Assembly (NCBI GenBank): GCA_020744425.1
Contig: JAGMUV010000028.1
Location: 806,001-870,000 of the forward strand
Length of the DNA: 64,000 bases
Direction of reading: 5' to 3'
DNA from: Dactylonectria macrodidyma
Lineage: Eukaryota; Ascomycota; Sordariomycetes; Hypocreales; Nectriaceae
Made by a program: the position numbers and the translations under genes. Numbering within the stretch: the stretch's first letter is position 1; every line of letters begins with the position of its first letter. This document shows positions 21,659 to 30,181 of the stretch, piece after piece. The notes beneath the pieces were generated by a model. The model searched no databases. It saw nothing but the letters and a program-made list of their open reading frames with translations, and had not been told where the DNA came from.

Positions 21659-22223
21659 GATGGGTAAGGGAATTGTTCGCAGCCGGGGGCGAGGCAGCAA
21701 CGCGGCTGTAGGTAGGCACAGGAGCAGGTTGGGCGCCGGTGAGCGCCTGATTCCAGGAACCCAGGGAGCTATCGGCGAACTTTTATGCGAACTCTCGTTC
21801 GAGTCCAGTGGTGAATTGTGTAGCAGCTTCTTCGAATTTAGCGCAGAATGCCTGAAATACCTTCAACTTGGCATTGTATTCCTCCACGCGCTCGCGCGCG
21901 AGCTTATTCGCTGACTCAAGAATGGAGACTGACTGGCTGTCGTTCCGTGGTCCAGACAGGGTCGAGCGAGGTGGGGGGACAGGCAAGCTGAGCTCCTTCC
22001 GTGGCTGCAGCAGTAGAGATCGCATTGAGTAGCGAGGACGGCGTTTGAGCCGTCCTCCCGAAGGCAGGTGGGATGTCTCACAACAGCGGGGCTGTTTGCA
22101 AGAGGGCTGTGCGGGCTTCTCGATTGAGATTGGCAGGAGTATGATTTCCCAGGTAAAAAGGATTTGGGACAGGAGGCGGGCTGGTCGTGGCTGATGCCAT
22201 CGCCGCCGCCATCGGCTGCGCAA
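20983..22223 (-). pseudogene. ORF1 (gag-like) of a Tad1-type LINE retrotransposon, decayed
   Basis: One minus-strand frame from 22223 to 21426 encodes a coiled-coil-like segment (SANKLARERVEEYNAKLKVF), a stop at 21783 (TAA, one transition from CAA) and a poly-Gln run. After a frameshift the signal continues at 21555-20983 with SRKLGVDSRKIPQVFQVKSG, TRDLLVQRQTEWAGDLGAAA and TKTLLVSFLEP, then a decayed zinc-knuckle region (KQCDICWDFHP). These motifs are those of the ORF1 protein that binds the RNA of fungal Tad1/I-like LINEs. The reverse transcriptase ORF2 is not found downstream (toward lower coordinates), so the copy is a fragment. Confidence 0.7.
21627..21659. repeat. (TTG)11 microsatellite
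   Basis: Eleven perfect TTG units, read on the minus strand as CAA codons giving eleven glutamines inside the LINE ORF1. Confidence 0.95.
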
Positions 22224-22259
22224 AGCGCAGGATTAGGGTTATTGCGGTGCACTTGTTAA

Positions 22260-23085
22260 GGAAAAAGGTGGGATTTAGGCTACTTTCTTAGCATCTACGT
22301 GCCAAGAAAGTAAGATGACAAGGAGGCGCCTGACTTCTCTATGTATGTATGTATGGATGTATGTATATTTTATCGTCCGGGAGACCTTTCTGGCCTCAAA
22401 AGTCTCCTAGGGGAGCACAGGACTTGCTGAGCTGAGCTATATGAAGTTACTGCCGCCTCGCGGCCTTGCCCCCTGCAGCTGCATCTCCACCAGCTCATTC
22501 AGCATATCATCGGCTCTGAGGCGCTCCAATGTCAAGCTAGGCCGCCGTCAGCGGCACACCTAGCAGCAGGAATATGGCCAACCCGCGTTTTTGAACCAGC
22601 TAGAGATTCCTCTCACAATCCCCATGCCTGCCGACCAGCTGGCACCTAAACGGCATTCAGGGCCTCCAGTAACTAAGAGCCCGTACAATGAGGATAAGTG
22701 GCGGGCGGGAAAAACCGCCGCCGCAGGCTGCCGTTTTTCCAGGGCCATTCTGCCAGCAAGCTTTCCCAAGGCCTGACTGAACCCAGAGCCCTGAAACCTT
22801 CTAGAGCCTGGTTCTGAGACTCTATTAGGCCCGGCATAGTTGTTGAAGCCAGCAGCACGATTGGGGTCAACTCTCTTAATCCCTTAGTCGCATGTTTGTT
22901 AGTGCCCAGATGGGCCGTAACGGTTGCTGCAGGCTATTGTAGCCTGTAGAAAAAAATTCTACTTAACAATGCGCTAACAGCACCTGCCAAGAGAAAGTTT
23001 TTACAAGAGAGAGTTGTAGTAATCTTTAGAGAATCCCTGGTGCAGAAGTATAGGATACAGTAGGGTTAATGTGGTGAGACGTATA
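22260..23085. other. region without supportable gene; possible 3' exons of the next gene
   Basis: Short ORFs on both strands at 22560-22870 have no recognisable motif. A GTAAGT just after the last codons of the neighbouring minus-strand ORF (near 23088) could be a donor site, so further exons of that gene may lie here. A (GTAT)n-like stretch is at 22342-22370. Confidence 0.35.
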
Positions 23086-23088
23086 AAC

Positions 23089-24052
23089 TTACTTCCACCG
23101 GAATGGTTCCTCGCAATTCTCCCATGCCCTGAGTGCTATGCCGGCTCGAACAGCAGGCTCACCTCGACCACTACGCAAGCCCGGGTTTAACCTTCTGTGT
23201 AGCTGTTGACCAATAAAGGCTCTCATCTGGGGTGTCCATAGGTCCCGAAAGGCTTTCTCAAGAAAGCGACCAGCGCTCGAAATTCCACGAATGGACTGGC
23301 CCCCGAGCTCGGAAAACCAGAGATGACTATGTCGGTTTGCTGCCACCACGGATCCATAGTGATACGCTAGGGCAGCCACATGTAGTAACACTGGGCGGTC
23401 GTCAGTCAATGTCCGCCACTGCCCAAGGTTGATGACCCCATCAGCACTTCGAAAGTCCAGCATTGTCGGGTCGATATAGGGCCAAGCCGCTCTTCGCAGG
23501 CTCTCCAACGTCCCCAATGGCCTAAAGACTGTAGATGGAAGCACCCGAGGGTCCCCTGTGAAGCAGAAGTTGCCCAGTCGGTCCAAAGCTGCAACTGCCT
23601 CTGAGAGTGCCAGCCCTAGCCCTCGGGATCCATCTTACGTAAACCGCCGCTCCATCTCTGTAACAGCCAGCTCGAACGTTTTCGCAAACGCTACAAGTAT
23701 TCCAGGGAAGACATCAGGAGGGAACCGCCGCAGAATCCACGAATAGAACTGCTTTCCCTTGAGAAAAAACCTCATTAGCTGGAAGATCGGGCGAAGCACG
23801 TTCACGAAGTTTCGTCGTGCGGGCACCAGCCTGGGCAAATCAATAGATACAACTTGCTCAAACCGGGATGAGAACTCTTGCTCGGCGATTGATGCCTCAA
23901 TGCGCCGCCTCTCCCGCGCGAATGGTGTCGAGGCATCCGGGTCACTCGGCGTCAGCCCACCGCGGAACCGTGTGACGGGAGCGTCTGGAGTGCTGGACCC
24001 AGGGTGGGGTCGATACGTAACTAGGACGCACGGGGCAGGCCGCAGGGACTAT
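23089..24052 (-). pseudogene. unknown multicopy fungal protein with one in-frame TAA
   Basis: A single minus-strand frame is open from about 24052 to 23089 except for TAA at 23635-23637. Visible motifs are FARERRRIEASIAEQEF, FFLKGKQFYSWILRRFPP, then past the stop RLGNFCFTGDPRVLPSTV, RPLGTLESLRRAAWPYIDP, HVAALAYHYG and NRHSHLWFSELGG. The strong Trp/His content and unbroken frame indicate a real coding past. The stop is one C-to-T change from Gln. I have the impression that this family is repeated in Eurotiomycete genomes, but I cannot assign a function. The true start codon was not identified. Confidence 0.5.
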
Positions 24053-24307
24053 TAACGCGTCTACGCGTCTACGCGCCTGCCCGCTTTCTCTTTCCTCTTC
24101 ATCGTAGTATTCTCGCAATACAGTGGCATTACCTCTTGAGTTGATCTCATCTGGCCCGTGACATTGACTCTCGTCTCCATTTTCCTCTAGAGCGGGGTTT
24201 TATCATCATCTTGAGTCATAGATGCAGATATCGCGGTATTCTGATACCTGAATAACCTCCTTGATGCATTACCCAGCCACAATCTAACACTTAGTCATAG
24301 GGTGTGA

Positions 24308-24607
24308 GATTGACCAAGAAACCCCTCACAGGAAAAGAGGGGGCCGGAGGCATCCTAGATCATACACACATACACAGATCAATACAATCATCTTTGGTCT
24401 CCACCGAAAACCCCCTTTGAAGGCTCTGATCCTCCTAGCCGTATTGGATCCAACACTTTCAATAACTGTTGGATCCAATACGGCTAGGATCATCAGAGCC
24501 TTCAAAGGGGGTTTTTGTGTGGAGACCAAAGATGATTGTATTGATGTCTGTATGTTCTAGGATGCCTCCGGCCCCCTCTTTTCTTCTGAGGGGTTTTTCT
24601 AGTCATC
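24308..24607. repeat. foldback MITE: long hairpin with ~140 bp arms
   Basis: The left arm (24308-24455) and right arm (24467-24607) are inverted copies with few mismatches, separated by an 11 nt loop. Shared blocks include AAACCCCTCA, GGGGGCCGGAGGCATCCTAG, CAATACAATCATCTTTGG, AAGGCTCTGAT and TAGCCGTATTGGATCCAACA. Single-arm copies lie at 5.5, 12.7 and (25 bp only) 54.6 kb. There is no coding capacity. A transcript would fold into an almost perfect double strand. Confidence 0.85.
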
Positions 24608-24695
24608 TGACTAAGGCTAGGATATCGGTGTATCAGAGGTTATGCCGCCACACGAGGGGTCAATCCAACAATAACCACATATTCTTCTTCTGGCC

Positions 24696-24869
24696 TGTTA
24701 CGATGTGTATTTGGGTAGCAGGGCGTGTATATGGCGTGTGCCTGCTATAGCAATATCCTTCTAGCTATTTTAGCATAAAAGGTGTACAGGGACTCAGAGC
24801 GGGGACTTGACACAATCAAGAACATACACACACCCAATCAGGTGCCTCACACGACAAAAGCTCGTGACA
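24696..24869 (+). repeat. 5' LTR of the Copia element
   Basis: 174 bp, TG..CA ends, identical to the 3' LTR by direct comparison. It must contain promoter and terminator signals; AT-rich TTTTAGCATAAAAGG lies in its middle. Confidence 0.95.
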
Positions 24870-24880
24870 GTTATGAGCCC
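24870..24880 (+). promoter_or_regulatory. primer-binding site matching the anticodon arm of initiator tRNA-Met
   Basis: GTTATGAGCCC follows the 5' LTR without a gap. It is the exact complement of GGGCTCATAAC, the anticodon stem-loop of eukaryotic initiator tRNA-Met up to nucleotide 39. Drosophila copia primes with a 5' half of this tRNA, cut in the anticodon loop, through the same pairing. A match to a tRNA 3' end (usual LTR elements) is not seen. Confidence 0.7.
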
Positions 24881-25029
24881 GGTTCGCGACAATTCCATTG
24901 AAAAAGACAGCAATAACACGATTTGCATCGAGCCAGACCTCGAAGGGCCGATATCCATCGTTGTTCAGATAGAATACGTCGTGACGCGGTCAAAATCGAT
25001 CGATACCGTCCGTTCCGGCCGATCCGAAT

Positions 25030-26253
25030 ATGACGTCAAAAGACCAGAGAGTGATCTTGACTGGGAAGGAAAATTGGGATGCGTGGATTCAGTCCACATC
25101 AGCCAAGACTCCAAGGAAGATATGGTCCTACATGCATCCTGATCATCCTATTGGGGAACTCTTGCAAGAACCAAGAGAGCCTCAGTATAGCGACTTTAAC
25201 GCTACTGCCACAGACTATACCCAGCTATCACCGTCGCAGCAGCGAGCGTATGACGCTGTGTTTAGGCAATGGGAAGTCAGGAAGCGGGACTTCGGAAAGC
25301 AGGAGATAGAGATTAATACGGTATACGATACCATCCTGGAGACAGTTTCGACTAAGTACAGGCAACCGCTCGACAGAAAAGACACCCTGCGAGAGTGGAT
25401 GCAGCTGCTCAAGAGCTCTGCTGCTCCATCAGAAGGCTTCATGATGGCTAAGGTGAAAGACGAATATATTGCCGTGATGAAAGGCTTTAAGAATCAGAAA
25501 GCCTTCCCACAATGGCTTGAGTCGTGGGAATCGATAATGATCAAGGCAAAGAAGTATCACCTAGCAGAGACCGAGACCGGTCAATGGCTTCGAGAGTTCG
25601 CTGACCTAATTGAACCAATCCATCAAAGCTATGCAACAGCTTTCACGGAGGGGGCTAAGATTCTAGATGCCGAAGCAGTTCTTCAGAGAAGACGCCTCCA
25701 AGATGCGCTCGCCCACCAGACTGCCCAAGCAGAAGCGGCTGAGCAGCGACGACTCCACACAAGCAGTGGGAGTGAAACCTTAGAATCAGATTCCCAATCT
25801 AGACCAGGAGGTATTGACCTGACTGCATCGGCCGTACAGCGACCTGCTCCCAATGGCTCAAAGGTTTGGACACCTCAAGAGGTTGCCTCGACAATGCGTG
25901 AATGGGCATCCCGCAAGAGGCCCACGAGTGGTAACACCGTGAGGGGCGGGGCGTTCCACACAGAGGGAGGCAACGAGGAGAGTGACCACAGTGAGGAGGC
26001 ATCCACGCCAAAGGGTGGGAAGAGGACGAAGTCTGGCTCCGGAGGACGCTCTGGTAAGAGGCCAGCACTTACGTGCCCAGCCTGCGGTATGAGAGGGCAT
26101 GACCTATCTGACTGCTGGTGTGTGTTCGAAGATAAGAGACCGGAGGGCATGCCTCGCAATAATCGTCGTATGCGAAGGGCTAAGAAGGCGCTGGAGGACG
26201 ACCACGAGCTGCAGAGAAGGGTTGATGCTTTACGAGAACAGAAAGGGAACTGA
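25030..26253 (+). CDS. Copia gag (nucleocapsid precursor)
   Basis: 407 residues from ATG 25030 to TGA 26251. The N-terminal half is helical and has the Copia-type gag layout (SKDQRVILTGKENWDAWI near the start, FPQWLESWE mid-way). A basic, Ser/Gly-rich stretch precedes a CCHC zinc knuckle, CPACGMRGHDLSDCW (~residue 350), which binds the genomic RNA, and a basic C-terminus. An overlapping ORF from 24807 begins upstream in another frame and is probably not used. The stop is followed directly by CAATTA and the same frame stays open into pol, so gag-pol is likely made by readthrough. Confidence 0.9.
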   Translation: MTSKDQRVILTGKENWDAWIQSTSAKTPRKIWSYMHPDHPIGELLQEPREPQYSDFNATATDYTQLSPSQQRAYDAVFRQWEVRKRDFGKQEIEINTVYDTILETVSTKYRQPLDRKDTLREWMQLLKSSAAPSEGFMMAKVKDEYIAVMKGFKNQKAFPQWLESWESIMIKAKKYHLAETETGQWLREFADLIEPIHQSYATAFTEGAKILDAEAVLQRRRLQDALAHQTAQAEAAEQRRLHTSSGSETLESDSQSRPGGIDLTASAVQRPAPNGSKVWTPQEVASTMREWASRKRPTSGNTVRGGAFHTEGGNEESDHSEEASTPKGGKRTKSGSGGRSGKRPALTCPACGMRGHDLSDCWCVFEDKRPEGMPRNNRRMRRAKKALEDDHELQRRVDALREQKGN

Positions 26254-29200
26254 CAATTACAGGAGAGAAAGGCCAGAGTGAAGATCATAGGAGCGGCGAA
26301 CACAGCGCACCTACGATCAGCCTTTACCTCTGCAACCACTGTGTATCCGCTACGTTTATCAACAATCTTGGATTCTGGTACAACGTTGCATATTTTTAAC
26401 GATCTGACTAGGTTTAAGACCTTCCGTAAGGCAGCAGACGGAGAGGCAGTTATTGCAGGAGCATCAGAAGTTCCAATCCTAGGTTTTGGAAGAGTTGACC
26501 TAGAGGTCACACTTCCAGAAGGGAAAGTTGGAATTTTGCGCCTACGGAACGCAACCTATTGTACCGATCTCAGCACGAACCTAGTATCCTTTCAATTGCT
26601 TCGAGAGAATGGAATCTTCTGGGACACTATCAACAACCTCCTGATCCGAAGGGACGGCTCAACCATATGCATCGTCCATCAGATGCATAATCAATTCGTA
26701 CTGCAGTATCGAGAGATTTCGCGCGACGTTGAGGATGCTATCTTTAGCACGCAATACAGGCGAAGAACATCGCGAAATCTAAGAGCACCAGCAGTAGCGA
26801 TTGGATCCTTATGGCATCTTCGAATGGGACATCCAAGTCCGTTAGTATTGCATCACTTGGGAAAGAATTCCCTAGGGATACGACTCCGTGGACCAAAGAC
26901 AACGCAGTGTCCAGGCTGCAGCCAAGGGAAGATACATCGGCAGATATCTCGACGGCCACCAGACCGAGAAAAAGACAAGCCATGTTACGAAATTTGGATT
27001 GACTGGACCGACATCGATGAAGATGCGAAGGGCTTTATTCGAGCCATGTTTATCACAGACGCCTGGTCTGGTATGGTCTTTCCGTATTATACCAAGACGT
27101 ATGACAGACGAGAGAGCGGCAAGATAGTGAGACACTTCTATCACTGGATGAAGATCCACTATGGCTATCTGGTTAAAGTGGTTCGCTCAGACAATGAGCT
27201 CTTCACTAAGAAGTTTAAATACTGGATGATGTGGAGAGGCATCATTGGGAAACCATCAGCACCAAATACGCAAGCTCAGAACGGAGGAGCTGAGCGCTCA
27301 GGGGGTGCGGTAATTGAGAAGAGCCGAGTGATGAGAATCACAGCCAACATACCGCATGGTCTTTGGAGAGAAATAATCAGCGCAGCCGTGTACCTGAAGA
27401 ACAGAACGCCACGAGAGTCGAATGAGTGGAAGACCCCTTATGAGTTGTTCTACTCAAGACAGCCATACCTATCGCACCTCAAGGCATATGGCTGCAGGGC
27501 CTACGCCATGACATCACGAGCGCAACTCAAACGAAAGAAGCTCCGCAAGCTTGACCCAAGAGCGCACATCGGCTATCTTGTTGGCTATGACTCGACAAAC
27601 ATCTTTCGTGTTTGGGTCCCGCACAAAGGAAAAGTCATATCAACTCGAGACGTTATCTTTGACGAAGACACATTCTTTGACGGCAAATGTACGGAAAAGG
27701 AACTCATTGATAGTGTTGATGACCTGGTCGAGAAGGTCGCTATTCCGCCAAGCCAGCTGAACAACCAAGCTGTACTTGAAGAAGACGAGCCAATCTTTGA
27801 ATCTGGCAACCATGAAGAAGACCAGGGTGACGACGGGAAAGAAATGGTTCCAGAAAATGATCCAGAAAATGATCCAGAAAATGATCCAGAAGAACACCAG
27901 GACGACCAAGCGGACAAAGAAGACTACGAACTAGCAAGAGCTTTGGAAGAAGCATTATGTACACCTCCACCAACTGAACCAGACCAAGAGCAAGATGCAG
28001 CGCTTTCAGTCTTCTTACCAGTCGCTGGAGCTGAGGGGGTGAGAGCAGATATCCCGCTAATTGCAGTCGTGGAAAGCTGCTTGGACGACTTTGTCCCAGT
28101 TCCAATCGAGACAGCTTATCATGGGAGTTTCGTCGCTGGAATGAAGTTCAAGCCGGAGAAGATACATAAGCGAAACTTACCAGAGGAGCCGAAGACTCTC
28201 AGGGATCTCGACAGCCACCCGTTTAAAGAACAGTTCCGCAAAGCACAAGAAGAACACATGGCATCTCACCAACAGATGAAGTCGTTCGTGGAAGTGCCAT
28301 GGCGTCAGGCAAAAGGACAACAGGTGCTAAGCTGTATGTGGGTATTTACCTATAAAACAGACAAGCATGGATACCTGGTTAAGTGCAAAGCCCGTCTTGT
28401 TGTCTGCGGCAATCAACAGGCTAGGGGAGATCTGCCGACTCGAGCAACAACGCTTGCAAGCATGTCTTTCAGGGCGCTTATGGCAATTGCAGCAGAATAC
28501 GATCTGGAGCTCGTGCAGATGGATGCTGTAAATGCTTTCGTACACTGCGAGCTAGATGAGCTGGTATTCATGAGAATGCCACCGGGATTCCAAAAATACG
28601 GCAGAGTTCTAAAGCTCCAGAAGGCGCTTTACGGACTACGAAGGTCTCCGTTCTTATGGCAACAAGACCTGACACGAACCCTCCGAGACCTCGGCTTCAG
28701 GACTGTTCCCGACGAACCCTGTGTGATGCTTAAAGATGGAGTGATTGTCTTCTTCTTTGTTGACGATCTTATCTGGGCATACCAGAAGGAGAAGGCAGAC
28801 AGGGCAAAGAAGGCTATGGAAGGCCTACAGCAGACCTATAACATGACCGTGCTGGGAGAACCGAAGTGGTTTCTTGGAATTCACATCATACGAAACAGAG
28901 CCAAGCGATCTATCTGGCTGACTCAAGATGCATATATCGATAAGATTGCTTACCAGTATGATATCGATCTAGAGACCAAGGTTCCCGAGACTCCGATGAC
29001 AGAGGAAGAATTGTTACCAGCAACCTGCCAAGCCGACTGGCGTTCGATCGAGAAATATTTGAAGAAAGTCGGATCGATATTGTTCGCATCAATCTCAACA
29101 CGACCCGATGTTGCATTCGCAGCCGCAAGGCTAGCTAGGTTCAATCAGAATCCAGACCACACACACCACAAGGCCGCAGACCGAGTCTTGCAGTATTTGT

Positions 29201-29874
29201 ATGGAACACGTTCACTGGGAATCAGGCTGGGAGGAACAAGATTCCTCAAGAGCTTCCTATGTGCAAGCGATGCTTCCTATGCAGACAATACAATAGACAG
29301 GAAGAGCTCGCAAGGCTATGTGATGATGCTGTTTGGAGGACCAATTGCCTGGAAAGCAACAAAACAGTCTACGGTCACTACGTCAACCACTGAAGCTGAA
29401 TTGCTCGCTTTGTCTCTGACAGCTAAGGAAGCTATCTTCACAAGCAGGATTCTTAAGGAGCTGGAAGTTCAGATTGACGGACCATTGCATATTGAATGCG
29501 ATAATGCCCAGACAATCAGGCTCATGACTGAGGAATCAGCCAAGTTGACTACGAAGCTTCGGCATGTGGATATTCATCGACACTGGTTACGACAAGAATA
29601 CAGGGAGAAGAGAGTCGAGTTCGGCTGGGTCCCAACATCGAAGATGATTGCAGACGGGATGACAAAGGCCCTGCCCAAGCAACGGCATGCAACATTCATT
29701 AAGATGCTTCAAATGGAGGACATTTCACACCAGATTGCCCTGGAACAGCGAATGGAAGCTATGAAGGACCAGATTGCGAAAACACGCAGCCAGAAGGAAG
29801 GCAACAGCCCTAATAAGGAGGCAAGACTCGGATATCAAGGAGGGCAGAGACCCAAAAGACAACTTATAGGGTAG
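26254..29874 (+). CDS. Copia pol (protease, integrase, reverse transcriptase, RNase H)
   Basis: Open in the gag frame from the gag stop to TAG 29872; no AUG near its 5' end suggests it is made as a gag-pol fusion. Counting from 26278: protease DSG at ~32; GAG-pre-integrase zinc motif around 177-222 (LWHLRMGHPS.. CPGCSQGK); integrase catalytic core with IDWTDID, VVRSDNELF and QNGGAERSGG; RT with MDAVNAFVHCELDE and the catalytic FFVDDLIWA (Asp829-Asp830); RNase H with CASDASYAD, TTSTTEAELLA and ECDNAQ; HVDIHRHWLR near the end. All domains are full length. A short direct repeat of AGAAAATGATCC units around 27847-27890 encodes an acidic ENDPENDP linker. Confidence 0.95.
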   Translation, partial: QLQERKARVKIIGAANTAHLRSAFTSATTVYPLRLSTILDSGTTLHIFNDLTRFKTFRKAADGEAVIAGASEVPILGFGRVDLEVTLPEGKVGILRLRNATYCTDLSTNLVSFQLLRENGIFWDTINNLLIRRDGSTICIVHQMHNQFVLQYREISRDVEDAIFSTQYRRRTSRNLRAPAVAIGSLWHLRMGHPSPLVLHHLGKNSLGIRLRGPKTTQCPGCSQGKIHRQISRRPPDREKDKPCYEIWIDWTDIDEDAKGFIRAMFITDAWSGMVFPYYTKTYDRRESGKIVRHFYHWMKIHYGYLVKVVRSDNELFTKKFKYWMMWRGIIGKPSAPNTQAQNGGAERSGGAVIEKSRVMRITANIPHGLWREIISAAVYLKNRTPRESNEWKTPYELFYSRQPYLSHLKAYGCRAYAMTSRAQLKRKKLRKLDPRAHIGYLVGYDSTNIFRVWVPHKGKVISTRDVIFDEDTFFDGKCTEKELIDSVDDLVEKVAIPPSQLNNQAVLEEDEPIFESGNHEEDQGDDGKEMVPENDPENDPENDPEEHQDDQADKEDYELARALEEALCTPPPTEPDQEQDAALSVFLPVAGAEGVRADIPLIAVVESCLDDFVPVPIETAYHGSFVAGMKFKPEKIHKRNLPEEPKTLRDLDSHPFKEQFRKAQEEHMASHQQMKSFVEVPWRQAKGQQVLSCMWVFTYKTDKHGYLVKCKARLVVCGNQQARGDLPTRATTLASMSFRALMAIAAEYDLELVQMDAVNAFVHCELDELVFMRMPPGFQKYGRVLKLQKALYGLRRSPFLWQQDLTRTLRDLGFRTVPDEPCVMLKDGVIVFFFVDDLIWAYQKEKADRAKKAMEGLQQTYNMTVLGEPKWFLGIHIIRNRAKRSIWLTQDAYIDKIAYQYDIDLETKVPETPMTEEELLPATCQADWRSIEKYLKKVGSILFASISTRPDVAFAAARLARFNQNPDHTHHKAADRVLQYLYGTRSLGIRLGGTRFLKSFLCASDASYADNTIDRKSSQGYVMMLFGGPIAWKATKQSTVTTSTTEAELLALSLTAKEAIFTSRILKELEVQIDGPLHIECDNAQTIRLMTEESAKLTTKLRHVDIHRHWLRQEYREKRVEFGWVPTSKMIADGMTKALPKQRHATFIKMLQMEDISHQIALEQRMEAMKDQIAKTRSQKEGNSPNKEARLGYQGGQRPKRQLIG

Positions 29875-29900
29875 CCAAGTCCTTGGAAATGGCCTCGGCT

Positions 29901-29909
29901 AAGGGGGTG
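29901..29909 (+). promoter_or_regulatory. polypurine tract of the Copia element
   Basis: AAGGGGGTG directly abuts the 3' LTR, where plus-strand DNA synthesis is primed. Confidence 0.6.
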
Positions 29910-30083
29910 TGTTACGATGTGTATTTGGGTAGCAGGGCGTGTATATGGCGTGTGCCTGCTATAGCAATATCCTTCTAGCTATTTTAGCATAAAAGGTGTA
30001 CAGGGACTCAGAGCGGGGACTTGACACAATCAAGAACATACACACACCCAATCAGGTGCCTCACACGACAAAAGCTCGTGACA
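29910..30083 (+). repeat. 3' LTR of the Copia element
   Basis: 174 bp, identical to the 5' LTR, followed by the target duplication TGGCC. Confidence 0.95.
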
Positions 30084-30181
30084 TGGCCTAGTGACATAAG
30101 GTCACCAACAACCCCGCATCACCACATCCTCAATCAGATATTCACATTTTGAAGGCTACAACTTTGCAACACCACAACATT

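Larger units (their letters stand above)
24696..30083 (+). mobile_element. complete Ty1/Copia LTR retrotransposon, young insertion
   Basis: A 5,388 bp element bounded by two identical 174 bp LTRs (TGTTACG..GTGACA) and flanked by the 5 bp target duplication TGGCC (24691-24695 and 30084-30088). It carries gag and pol in order protease, integrase, reverse transcriptase, RNase H (the Copia order), with every catalytic motif present. The only interruption is a single TGA between gag and pol. Identical LTRs mean the insertion is recent, and the absence of RIP-like stops contrasts with its neighbours. It sits about 90 bp from the foldback MITE and about 100 bp before a pogo transposase. Confidence 0.95.

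Noticed and set aside
24696..30083. RIP as cause of the TGA between gag and pol
   Set aside because: No other stop or RIP-like damage in the element and LTRs are identical; the CAATTA context favours a functional stop. Not excluded without other copies.
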